Shown one piece after another: positions 1-6,694 of a stretch of 11,983 nt of DNA (position 1 is the stretch's first letter; each line of letters starts with the position of its first letter). A program made the translations under genes and the position numbers. Under the pieces are notes generated by a model that was given only the letters and a program-made list of their open reading frames with translations, ran no database searches and was not told the origin of the DNA. The DNA is from Prolixibacteraceae bacterium (GTDB lineage: Bacteria > Bacteroidota > Bacteroidia > Bacteroidales > Prolixibacteraceae), in assembly GCA_003537645.1 (NCBI GenBank), contig DPRM01000055.1:1-11983 (forward strand). The letters are read 5' to 3'.

Positions 1-1646
1 ACATTTACAAGATCACCGGCGGTAACAGCAGCGGTTGTGTTTCCATCGAAAGTTTTGGTTTTTGTCAGTGTTGGATCGGCAACGGTCAGTTGCAGTTGAT
101 TTACTGTTAACGTTGCACCATTACTGGTTGCAGTACCACAAGTATTTGTTGCAACACATTGATATTGATAACCACTCATTGCAACCGTTGGTTTAACAAC
201 TGTTAGTGTTGAGGAAGTTGCACTTGGCACATCAGTCCAGTCACTTCCTGTATTTACCTGCCATTGGTAAGTTGGTGCAGGTGTTCCGCTGGCTGCAGCT
301 GTAAATGTTGCATCATCTCCATAAGTAACTGTTTGCGCAGTTGGCTGGGTTGTAATGGCTGGTGTTGAATTTACGGTTACATCAACTGTAAACGACGCGC
401 CTGCACAACCGGCAGGAGAGGTTGGTATAACAGTATATCTTACCACTCCTGCCAAAGTGTTGCCGGTATTAGTTAATGTTTGCGCAATAGTGGTGCCGGA
501 ACCGTCAACAAAACCTGTAATGGTTGCACCCGATTGTTGTGCTGCGGTCCATGTAAAGGTGGAGCTGGCAATCGTAGATGATAATGCTATGCTCGTGGCT
601 GTTCCGCTGCAAATGGTTTGCGGCGAGGCAGAACCGACTGGCAAAGGCTTAACTAAAATTTGTGCAGTTGTTTTTCCAAAACTGGCAGTTCTTTCGCATC
701 CTATTGCATTGGTAATTTTTACCAATGTATACGTTGTATTTGAAGTTGGATTTACAGCTACATTAAAAGGGGTAGAAGCAGCAGTGGAAATTGATTGAGT
801 CCAACTGGTTGTACCGTCTGTATAAACAATAGTATAAGGTCCTGCAAATCCAGTGTTATCTGCATCAAAAGTTAGGATGCCATTCTCGCCAGCACAGATT
901 GGACTGCCAGTAAAACCTGTAGTTGTATTATTGGGTTGGGTACAAGCCCCTATTGTTAAGGTTCCGGTTTGATTAGCGGTTGTTATATCAGTTCCGCTTG
1001 CGCTGACTGAAAAGGAATATATACCATTCGGTGTTGCAGTAGTAGTGCTAAGTGAAAGAGTAAACGTTTTTGTTTCATTTTTTTCCGTAAAAAAAGAGGA
1101 TGGGGAAAAAGTAACGCCTGTAGGTAATCCTGTAATAGCAAGATTAACGGTCGCACCATCTGGATTTCCTGTTGTTTTTACACTACAACTATAAGTTACA
1201 GTGCCAGGATTCCCGGCAGTCAATACGCCTGTTTGCACTCCGATATTAAATGGAGTTACGGAAACTGCATCCGTAAATACCGTACTTACCAAACTTCCCA
1301 TATCGCCCTCAGCAGTAAGCAGTAGCGTTGTGTTGAGTTCCACATCGTTCACATACCAACTGGCATTAAAACTGCCTTCTTCATTGGTCGTTGCGTAAAA
1401 AACGGTATGTTCATGGTAAATGAGTGGTAATCCAGGTTCAATGTGCGAGATGGTCAAGGAGACTGTTTCGCCTGGCTCAAAATCGCTACCCGTAATATAT
1501 ACGGTTTCGCCGGGAGCATAGTCCATGTCAGCCTGGTCAAGTGTTAACGTTTGCGCCGTTCCCACCATACTCATTGCCATCAGCAGCAAAAAGAGCATCG
1601 GGAGTAAACACAGGTGTTTTAATCGAAGTAAAAAATCGTGTTTCAT
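1..1646 (-). CDS. Large secreted Ig-like/PKD-like/YDG repeat surface protein (N-terminal part; 3' end beyond the left edge)
   Basis: Reading leftwards from ATG at 1646-1644, the frame stays open for 548 codons to the edge, so this is the N-terminal part of a longer protein. Residues 1 to about 30 form a signal peptide: basic start MKHDFLLRLK, a Leu/Met-rich core, and a likely cleavage after VGTA. Next come an all-beta module with YAPGETVYITGSDFEPGE (about 41-58, typical of the first domain of giant Bacteroidota surface proteins), a second beta module (about 125-230), a Cys-containing module (230-332), and a PKD-like module with TICSGTATSIAL (about 335-425). An Ig-like module follows, with YQWQVNTGSDW and YQCVATNTCGTA and its paired Cys (about 428-518). 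The edge cuts into a YDG-type repeat (KTKTFDGNTTAAVTAGDL, from about 522). The composition is Thr/Ser/Ala/Val-rich with few Lys. Such proteins are usually exported, often by the type IX system, and act as adhesins or scaffolds. A sorting domain would lie outside the window, so secretion route and function are inferred. Confidence 0.88.
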   Translation of the reverse strand, partial: MKHDFLLRLKHLCLLPMLFLLLMAMSMVGTAQTLTLDQADMDYAPGETVYITGSDFEPGETVSLTISHIEPGLPLIYHEHTVFYATTNEEGSFNASWYVNDVELNTTLLLTAEGDMGSLVSTVFTDAVSVTPFNIGVQTGVLTAGNPGTVTYSCSVKTTGNPDGATVNLAITGLPTGVTFSPSSFFTEKNETKTFTLSLSTTTATPNGIYSFSVSASGTDITTANQTGTLTIGACTQPNNTTTGFTGSPICAGENGILTFDADNTGFAGPYTIVYTDGTTSWTQSISTAASTPFNVAVNPTSNTTYTLVKITNAIGCERTASFGKTTAQILVKPLPVGSASPQTICSGTATSIALSSTIASSTFTWTAAQQSGATITGFVDGSGTTIAQTLTNTGNTLAGVVRYTVIPTSPAGCAGASFTVDVTVNSTPAITTQPTAQTVTYGDDATFTAAASGTPAPTYQWQVNTGSDWTDVPSATSSTLTVVKPTVAMSGYQYQCVATNTCGTATSNGATLTVNQLQLTVADPTLTKTKTFDGNTTAAVTAGDLVN

Positions 1647-1932
1647 AATTGATGTGTTAGGGTTGTTAATTGATTTTATTGATTTTTTTTGTAGTGATAT
1701 CAGGAGATAAAAGTGTAAGCGGAGGATTGAAATTCATATTTTGTTAGTTGAGATTTGTAATTGTTTGGTTTAATGTTGATTGCCTGATCATGATTTAAGA
1801 CATGCAATTGAGAATATTTACATATTAAACAAATCACATACTATTCGCAATTAAAGTTATGGACATCAAACCAATAAATTGCTAAGCACCATGCTTTATT
1901 ATTTAGTTAATTATCAAACCTGTTCTTTGACT

Positions 1933-1984
1933 GATCAAATGGTGCTTTTTGCCTATCTAACCACTTATTATGAAGATCAAATGG
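1933..1984. repeat. Direct repeat GATCAAATGG, two copies 42 bases apart
   Basis: GATCAAATGG occurs at 1933-1942 and exactly again at 1975-1984. The 42-base period is close to four helical turns, which would put both copies on one face of the helix, as in a paired operator. It may also be a leftover duplication or chance. No regulator is assigned. Confidence 0.5.
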
Positions 1985-1998
1985 AGGCTTAGATGGAG

Positions 1999-2045
1999 TC
2001 AAGCATTTTTGAAATATTGAAATTTTATTTCGCTTAAATGCTTGA
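1999..2045. repeat. 10-bp inverted repeat with 27-base spacer
   Basis: TCAAGCATTT (1999-2008) is the perfect reverse complement of AAATGCTTGA (2036-2045). The arms are too far apart and too AT-rich for a terminator. It lies just right of the GATCAAATGG direct repeat, so the two may belong to one decayed element or regulatory region. Function unknown. Confidence 0.5.
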
Positions 2046-2280
2046 TTATGTGATGTTTTTTTTGGAGGAGTGACACAGTAAATCCTACTGCAAGTTACAT
2101 TTTTGTAATCTTGCACCCGGTAGAAGAAAAATTATGAAGTCTTTTTGATAAATTCAGAAAATATGAATTTGAGATTGGGTCTTCTATTTTGACCTGATAT
2201 AATCTGAAAAATTGATAATTTCAATTGTTAATTAAAGTTCCGCAATTAAATCTTCAAAACCAAATATTTTTTCACTGAAA

Positions 2281-2319
2281 AAAAAACTCCTGAAATTTTA
2301 ATTATTTCAGGAGTTTTTT
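2281..2319 (-). terminator. Strong bidirectional intrinsic terminator downstream of the isomerase gene
   Basis: A perfect 16-bp stem (2281-2296 with 2304-2319) closes a 7-base loop (2297-2303). The core is ACTCCTGAAAT / ATTTCAGGAGT, flanked by A and T tracts. In the minus direction the stem runs into a T tract of nine, and the hairpin starts about 33 bases past the stop codon of the isomerase gene at 2352. The stem is also followed by T residues on the plus strand, so it should stop transcription both ways. Seen directly; activity is inferred. Confidence 0.9.
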
Positions 2320-2351
2320 GGAAGTAATTTATTGATATTTAAATTATTACT

Positions 2352-3206
2352 TTATAGTTTGTGAATGTAATCTGCACTTTCCTTAAATGTTTCGGGATTC
2401 ATTTCAACAAAATAGTTTTTCACCCCACATTTTTCGGCAGCTTCAAAAAGTTCTTTCCAATCAACTATGCCTTGACCCACTGGCACTTGTTTTTCGGTGC
2501 TTGCCGACCAATCGGCCAGATGTGCGGAAATAAAACGGCCGGGATATTTATTAAAATAGGTAGCAGCTTTATATCCGATATTTATTACAGCCACCTGAAA
2601 TTGCATTTTTACAAGGTCGGGATCGAATTGTTTGAGCAGTTCGTCATAAATTAATACACCGTCAATTTTTTCGAATTCGGTGTGGTGGTTATGGAACCCG
2701 GTTTGAATACCTGCTTTTTTTGTTTTCGCACCAATTTCGTTCAATTCGTCAGCAGCTTTTTTCCAGTCGCTCATGGTGGCATCTTTCGGAAGCCAAAAGC
2801 TGGAGGCAATCATTTGTTTTTGTCCCGATTCGAGGGCAAAATCAATTCGTTCGTTAAGGTTTTCGCGTAGTTCGCCCATTCCATAATGAGTACTTTCCAG
2901 AACCAGTCCTGCATCCTCCACGATCTTTTTCATTTCCGATCCTTTCATGCTGACTAAGGGCCCAAATCCTGAACTGATGTATCCGGGAGGCGAACACATT
3001 TCAACACTTTGATAGCCTTGGTTGGCCATCATTTTTAAAGTTCCGGCAAAATCTTTTATCAGTTGGTCTTTTATTGTCCAGATCTGAAAGCCAAGCGGTT
3101 TTTTCAGGGCTTTGGTTGCTGCTTCAAGATTTAATGGAAACTGTGAAGCAATCATGGCTGCTCCAATTCCCATTGCGCTATTTCTGAAAAATTGACGTCT
3201 GTTCAT
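2352..3206 (-). CDS. Exported sugar phosphate isomerase/epimerase-like TIM-barrel protein
   Basis: A 284-residue protein of the xylose isomerase-like TIM-barrel superfamily (AP_endonuc_2 fold), the usual length. The N-terminus MNRRQFFRNSAMGIG has the twin-Arg pattern and a weakly hydrophobic core ending near LEAA (about 27-30), so Tat export to the periplasm is likely; this fixes the ATG at 3206. Family landmarks: QIWTIKDQL (41-49), GYQSVEM (64-70), ESTHYGMGELREN (104-116), TGFHNHHTEFE (169-179), KYPGRFISAHLADW (220-233), VGQGIVDWKELF (243-254) and YFVEMN (265-270). His229 and Glu268 match two of the usual metal ligands. Where most relatives have Asp in an LxLDxxW-type strand, this protein reads MQFQVAV (201-207), with Gln204. 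Substrate unknown; exported relatives often sit near carbohydrate loci and may act on keto-sugars or glycosides. It is monocistronic, ends at a strong terminator, and is separated from the SusCD operon by a transposase relic and a regulator, so a shared pathway is only possible. Confidence 0.9.
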   Translation of the reverse strand: MNRRQFFRNSAMGIGAAMIASQFPLNLEAATKALKKPLGFQIWTIKDQLIKDFAGTLKMMANQGYQSVEMCSPPGYISSGFGPLVSMKGSEMKKIVEDAGLVLESTHYGMGELRENLNERIDFALESGQKQMIASSFWLPKDATMSDWKKAADELNEIGAKTKKAGIQTGFHNHHTEFEKIDGVLIYDELLKQFDPDLVKMQFQVAVINIGYKAATYFNKYPGRFISAHLADWSASTEKQVPVGQGIVDWKELFEAAEKCGVKNYFVEMNPETFKESADYIHKL

Positions 3207-3246
3207 AACTTTAGAGGTTTTGGTTTAGTGCGAATTTAATTGAAAA

Positions 3247-3573
3247 TTAGGATTTAATAACAAATTGTAAACTTGTTTTATCAACTAATTTAGTCGTTGG
3301 TTTATATGCGAAAGGGTCAGCCTTAACCATCCTGTTCAATAGGTTATCAAATATTCCATCCTTCGTGATGCTATGATTAAACCGATGACAGAATTCAACA
3401 ATATCGGCTTACATATTTTCAACTTGATGGTGCATAATCCGGAGCCAACCTTTTAATCTCATCATGCACCGGGGCAAATTGGCCGTTTTAATTTGTGAAT
3501 TAATACCAATGGTTTTTTTCATAAACTGACCTATAAATACTTTGAGGAATATTTTCACAAGGTTCTGATATTG
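3247..3573 (-). pseudogene. Remnant of an IS1595/ISXO2-type transposase (C-terminal part, interrupted by a stop)
   Basis: Reading leftwards, one frame from 3573 to a TAA at 3249-3247 gives about 109 codons with a single internal TAA at 3411-3409. Before the stop it reads NLPRCMMRLKGWLRIMHHQV, and after it ADIVEFCHRFNHS, GIFDNLLNRMVKADP and YKPTTKL. This matches the C-terminal end of the DDE domain of IS1595-family transposases as I know it: an LKxWLRGxHH block, then LQxYxxEFxxRFN, then IFDxLLxRMV. The stop falls where the conserved Gln of LQxY is expected, so one C-to-T change (CAA to TAA) explains it. The catalytic part and start are absent; upstream of 3573 the frame meets stops at 3576-3574 and 3588-3586. 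No terminal inverted repeats were found, so it is a dead relic. The family call comes from motifs, not a search. Confidence 0.68.
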
Positions 3574-3737
3574 TCAGCACAGTTTTTAAGTCAGACTAGA
3601 TCAATGTGATTGCCACGAAATTCAAGGTGTTAAAATAGAATTTAGAAGGAAAAAATCAATGGAAAATACAAGGTGTCGGAGGATTCTTACGTGCTAAAGT
3701 TGATAGATACAGCCTCAAACTGAAATGTACTTTCAAA

Positions 3738-6293
3738 GTGTTTTTTTTTAACTTTGGTAACTCTAAAATCAAAAGAAAAGTGAAATTTATAATAATTGTA
3801 TTTTCAATTCTGACATTCGGGTTAAATTCGTTCGGTCAGGATGAACTACTATCAGGTTTGTATTTTTCTTCTCATGAAGTTGTTCAGGACAAACGGACAT
3901 CTTTAAACTTGACACCTGGCGGCCCAAACAAATTTCCGAATGGCTTTTCGTTGGAAATGGAGGCCAATTTCAGGAGGGGAGACGGACATTATGGTTATAT
4001 TTTCCGGCTCATTGGAGACGGACACACCAACATCGACCTGGTTTCAAACCTGGCTTCAACCTCATCAAATTTCTGGCTGGTAATCAAAGACAAAGTCCTT
4101 TTCACATACAAATGGAGCGATGTTCCCAATGGGGGGTTCGATCGCTGGATAAAAATTAAAGTCGATATCGACATTCGAAATTCAAAACTTTCGGTTTCGT
4201 TTAACGGAAATAAACAGGAAGCACAAGTTACTGATATTTCAGGCTTAAAGGATTTTGAAATGGTATTTGGAGCATGTAGAAATGCTTCGTTTTTTAATAC
4301 CGATGTTTCGCCAATGTCGTTAAAAAACATTCAGATTTTAGATGATAATGGCAAGCTAAAGCATGAATGGAGACTATCAAAACACAACCAAACCCTTGTT
4401 TATGATGAAGTTGGGAACGCCGTTGCATCAGTTGAAAATCCGATTTGGAGCATTGATAAACATGTGAAATGGAGGAAGTTAAAAGATTTTAAATTAGATG
4501 AGATTCAGGGAATAACCAAAGATGAGGAGGGCGGTCGTGTATTTTTTGTTGATATGCACGCTGTTTATATTTTGTCAACTGAAACTTCGACAATTGACAC
4601 GATTCCTTTTGCCGGTGGAACACCCTATTTTGCATGGGGAAAACAAATGATTTACAACAAATTTACCAATGAACTCTGGTCTTATAATTTCTACAATAAC
4701 GTAATCAGCAAGTTCAGTTTTGTTACCAATAGTTGGTCATTTGACGAGTCGGCTTGTAAAGAGCCTGATCTTTGGCACCACAACAAATTCATTTCACCAA
4801 CCGACTCTTCACTGGTCACGATTTTTGGGTATGGCCACTATACCTATAAAAGTGTGATCAACCGGTACGGTACAAAATCAAAAATCTGGGAAAAAATCGA
4901 TCGCAGCGAGCAAATTCATCCGCGCTACCTGAGCGGTGCCGGATTTCTGAATAACAGGGAGCTACTGGTTTTTGGAGGATATGGCAGCAAAACAGGCAGG
5001 CAGGAATTGTCTCCTGAATTCTACTATGACCTGTATTCATTAAACCTGAACGACTATTCATTTAAGAAACTTTGGACGCTTGAAACACCTTCAAAGCCGT
5101 TTGTTCCATGCGAAGCTTTAGTACCTGACCCACAGGCGGGAAGTTTTTATACGCTCGTGTACAACCGGGGAAGCTATTCCACTTTTTTGCACCTCGCCAA
5201 ATTTGGAATTGAAAAGAACGAATATCAATTTTTCAACGATTCCATTTCTTACAATTTCCTGGATACCAAATCGTGGAGCACCCTTTTTCTCGACCAGAAA
5301 ACCTCACAGCTAATAGCGGTAACTTCGCATGAAGCTGAAGTTTCGCTTTATTCAATCGCTTATCCGCCATTAATGCCGGACGATGTTTACCAAACTATTC
5401 CGGCAAAAAGTAATTGGTACTTTTTGTTGGTCGGGACTCTTATAGTTTCAGGTTTGGCTCTTGCCGTATTTATTTTGGTCCGCAAGAAAAAGCGTCAACT
5501 AAAAAAGGGGCTCTACGAACAGTTTGAGCATCCTAATATCATGCTCATTCAACCAATCGAGCGGAAATCAGTTTCTTCGGTTCTTTTTATGGGCGGATTT
5601 CAGATCTACGACAGCAATGGGCGGAATTTGACTTCATCCTTTTCACCAACATTGAAACAATTGTTCCTTTTCATTTTTTTGCACACTATTAAAAACGAAA
5701 AAGGGGTTTCGTCGGCCAAACTCGACGAAGTACTGTGGTACGATAAATCCGGCGAAAGCGCACGTAACAACCGCAATGTGAACATCAGCAAACTTCGGGC
5801 AGTTCTGGATGAAATGGGTGGCGTGGAAGTTGTCAACGAAAATTCGTTTTGGAAAATCAGGATGGAAGACTCTATTCACTGCGACTATTGCGAAATCCTG
5901 AATTTGCTTCGAAAATCGAAATTAGAGAAGCTTAGCGAAGCTGAAATTAACCGGCTGATTGGCCTGCTTTCGTTTGGAGAATTACTTCCAGCCGTGCAAA
6001 ACGAATGGATGGACGGATTTAAATCACGGTTTACCGACGAAATCATCGATGGGCTTAGCTCGCTGTTCAACGAAAAAGATATAATGCCCAATTTCAGCCT
6101 GCGCTATCATCTGGCCGAATGTATCCTGCTTTACGATCAACTGAACGACGAAGCTTTTGCTACGAAATGTTCTGTGTTATATCACCTGGGCAAAAAAGGA
6201 TTGGCCAAAAACCAGTACGATGCGTTTTGCCGCCAATACAAACAAACGCTCGGGATAGAATACACTGTTTCATTCAACGACATCATCAAATAG
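3738..6293 (+). CDS. Transmembrane one-component regulator: ConA/LamG-like and Kelch-like sensor, TM helix, cytoplasmic SARP-like winged helix and BTAD-like domain
   Basis: An 851-residue protein reading as a membrane-spanning sensor-regulator. Residues 11-34 are a signal sequence (KIKRKVKF then IIIVFSILTFGLNSFGQ). About 38-205 is an all-beta ConA/LamG-like region (FSLEMEANFRR, WIKIKVDIDIR, LSVSFNGN). About 245-545 is propeller-like, with Kelch-type PRYLSGAGFLNNRELLVFGG at 396-413. One TM helix (about 559-581) is followed by stop-transfer RKKKRQLKK (582-590), putting the C-terminus in the cytoplasm. About 613-708 resembles an OmpR/SARP winged helix: KLDEVLW (661-667) and NVNISKLRAVLDEMGG (680-695). 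About 712-850 is helical and BTAD-like, ending YHLGKKGLAKNQYDAFCRQY (815-834). It probably senses a periplasmic ligand and controls the susCD operon starting 401 bases downstream; the target is inferred. There is no kinase or receiver domain. The longest frame starts at GTG 3738; an in-frame GTG at 3780 gives a compact signal peptide (MKFIIIVFSILTFG) and may be the true start. Confident on coding and layout, moderate on the SARP assignment. Confidence 0.88.
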   Translation: MFFFNFGNSKIKRKVKFIIIVFSILTFGLNSFGQDELLSGLYFSSHEVVQDKRTSLNLTPGGPNKFPNGFSLEMEANFRRGDGHYGYIFRLIGDGHTNIDLVSNLASTSSNFWLVIKDKVLFTYKWSDVPNGGFDRWIKIKVDIDIRNSKLSVSFNGNKQEAQVTDISGLKDFEMVFGACRNASFFNTDVSPMSLKNIQILDDNGKLKHEWRLSKHNQTLVYDEVGNAVASVENPIWSIDKHVKWRKLKDFKLDEIQGITKDEEGGRVFFVDMHAVYILSTETSTIDTIPFAGGTPYFAWGKQMIYNKFTNELWSYNFYNNVISKFSFVTNSWSFDESACKEPDLWHHNKFISPTDSSLVTIFGYGHYTYKSVINRYGTKSKIWEKIDRSEQIHPRYLSGAGFLNNRELLVFGGYGSKTGRQELSPEFYYDLYSLNLNDYSFKKLWTLETPSKPFVPCEALVPDPQAGSFYTLVYNRGSYSTFLHLAKFGIEKNEYQFFNDSISYNFLDTKSWSTLFLDQKTSQLIAVTSHEAEVSLYSIAYPPLMPDDVYQTIPAKSNWYFLLVGTLIVSGLALAVFILVRKKKRQLKKGLYEQFEHPNIMLIQPIERKSVSSVLFMGGFQIYDSNGRNLTSSFSPTLKQLFLFIFLHTIKNEKGVSSAKLDEVLWYDKSGESARNNRNVNISKLRAVLDEMGGVEVVNENSFWKIRMEDSIHCDYCEILNLLRKSKLEKLSEAEINRLIGLLSFGELLPAVQNEWMDGFKSRFTDEIIDGLSSLFNEKDIMPNFSLRYHLAECILLYDQLNDEAFATKCSVLYHLGKKGLAKNQYDAFCRQYKQTLGIEYTVSFNDIIK

Positions 6294-6360
6294 CACCGTT
6301 TCTGCCGATATCATTTCCCTGAAATATCTTATTTATACATTTTTTTGCTGAAAAGTACCG

Positions 6361-6484
6361 CTTAATGTGTTTTTTAGACACTTAATGCATGATTAATTTT
6401 AAGTAGTACACTATTTGTTTTTACTTTTTTGATGCTTCTATGTTTTTGATAATCTGAATATTAAAATATTAATAAAACATTAAG
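6361..6484. repeat. CTTAATG heptamer repeats, candidate operator
   Basis: CTTAATG occurs at 6361-6367 and 6381-6387 (same orientation, 20-base period) and inverted as CATTAAG at 6478-6484; a related GCATTAAT lies at 6522-6529. SARP and OmpR-type regulators are known to bind short direct repeats about one or two helical turns apart. That makes these natural candidates for the regulator encoded just upstream, but AT-rich heptamers also recur by chance. Confidence 0.4.
6414..6446 (+). promoter_or_regulatory. Weaker promoter candidate upstream of susC
   Basis: TTTG (6414-6417) is followed after 21 bases by TATGTTTT (6439-6446), which matches the Bacteroidota -7 consensus TAnnTTTG at all but the last base. 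If used, it would give a 5' leader of about 240 bases. It overlaps the zone of CTTAATG repeats. Less likely than the candidate at 6516-6547. Confidence 0.3.
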
Positions 6485-6515
6485 CATTTATTATGCTGCC
6501 GTTTACCCATTATTA

Positions 6516-6547
6516 ATTGAGGCATTAATCGAAGGCATTTACATTTG
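6516..6547 (+). promoter_or_regulatory. Probable susC promoter (Bacteroidota -33/-7 type)
   Basis: TACATTTG at 6540-6547 is an exact match to TAnnTTTG, the -7 element of the primary sigma factor in this phylum. ATTG at 6516-6519, 20 bases upstream, fits the -33 TTTG at three of four positions. The predicted start is near 6553, leaving a leader of about 140 bases that includes the hairpin at 6640-6653. The match is seen; use in the cell is inferred. Confidence 0.55.
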
Positions 6548-6631
6548 ACTTATTAAATTAAACTTATCAATCCGATTACAAACTTGTAAAATCAAAATGC
6601 CCATGCAATGACACAAGAAAGTTTATCAATC

Positions 6632-6653
6632 AAAAAAAAGCCTGAATCCAGGC
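6632..6653 (-). terminator. Short hairpin in the susC leader that reads as an intrinsic terminator on the minus strand
   Basis: GCCTG (6640-6644) and CAGGC (6649-6653) form a perfect 5-bp GC-rich stem with an AATC loop. It is preceded by A8 (6632-6639). On the minus strand this becomes a hairpin followed by eight T residues, the layout of a short intrinsic terminator, yet no minus-strand gene is annotated here. It could end an antisense transcript started inside the 5' part of susC, or be a structure in the susC leader RNA. The stem is short, so activity is uncertain. Confidence 0.35.
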
Positions 6654-6694
6654 AATTGAGCTAACTAATTATTAATGTAAATTGAAAAAAAACT

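Larger units (their letters stand above)
1647..2351. other. AT-rich intergenic region between the surface protein and the isomerase
   Basis: I see no convincing gene in these 705 bases. The surface-protein gene is transcribed away to the left and the isomerase points toward this gap from the right. The gap holds a 10-base direct repeat (1933-1942 and 1975-1984), a 10-base inverted repeat (1999-2008 and 2036-2045), a promoter-like TAATCTTG on the plus strand (2106-2113), and the terminator at 2281-2319. A 69-codon minus-strand frame at 1907-2116 has no recognisable features and a composition like translated AT-rich spacer. The promoter of the surface-protein gene should lie around 1650-1850 on the minus strand, but I found no good TTTG / TAnnTTTG pair. 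Confidence 0.6.
6294..6694 (+). promoter_or_regulatory. Leader and promoter region of the susCD operon
   Basis: These 401 AT-rich bases contain no convincing gene. They lie between the regulator's stop and the susC start. From left to right they hold two direct CTTAATG heptamers and one inverted copy, two Bacteroidota-type promoter candidates (6414-6446 and 6516-6547), a TTATCAATC repeat (6564-6572 and 6623-6631), and a GC-rich hairpin next to an A8 tract (6632-6653). There is no obvious terminator after the regulator, so readthrough into susC is possible. The start of susC has only the A-rich stretch GAAAAAAAACT before ATG, normal for the phylum. Confidence 0.6.

Noticed and set aside
355..798. 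A 147-codon plus-strand open frame rich in Val/Ala/Pro
   Set aside because: It is the antisense shadow of the Thr/Ser/Ala-rich modules of the minus-strand surface protein, which has a signal peptide and recognisable modules.
1907..2116. A 69-codon minus-strand open frame in the left intergenic region
   Set aside because: No recognisable domain, signal peptide or regular coding composition; rich in Lys/Asn/Gln as expected from translated AT-rich spacer. It also contains the direct and inverted repeats.
2361..2870. Two plus-strand open frames opposite the isomerase
   Set aside because: They are antisense shadows of a gene with clear family motifs on the minus strand; the Phe/Cys-rich composition is typical of such shadows.
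3207..3300. A TAnnTTTG promoter for the isomerase on the minus strand
   Set aside because: The nearest match has three bases rather than two between TA and TTTG (TACAATTTG) and no correctly spaced TTTG upstream; too weak to list.
3639..3737. An open stretch in the regulator's frame upstream of GTG 3738 that reads plausibly as protein (NLEGKNQWKIQGVGGFLRAK)
   Set aside because: It has no ATG start, is preceded by TAG at 3636-3638, and would put about 33 residues ahead of the signal peptide. I cannot match it to a family; it may be a scrap of a lost gene or chance.
6119..6322. A 67-codon plus-strand frame overlapping the end of the regulator
   Set aside because: It lies almost entirely inside the helical C-terminal domain of the regulator in another frame and has no independent features.
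6294..6360. An intrinsic terminator directly after the regulator
   Set aside because: There is a T-rich stretch near 6340-6347 but no stable GC-containing stem before it, so I do not call one.
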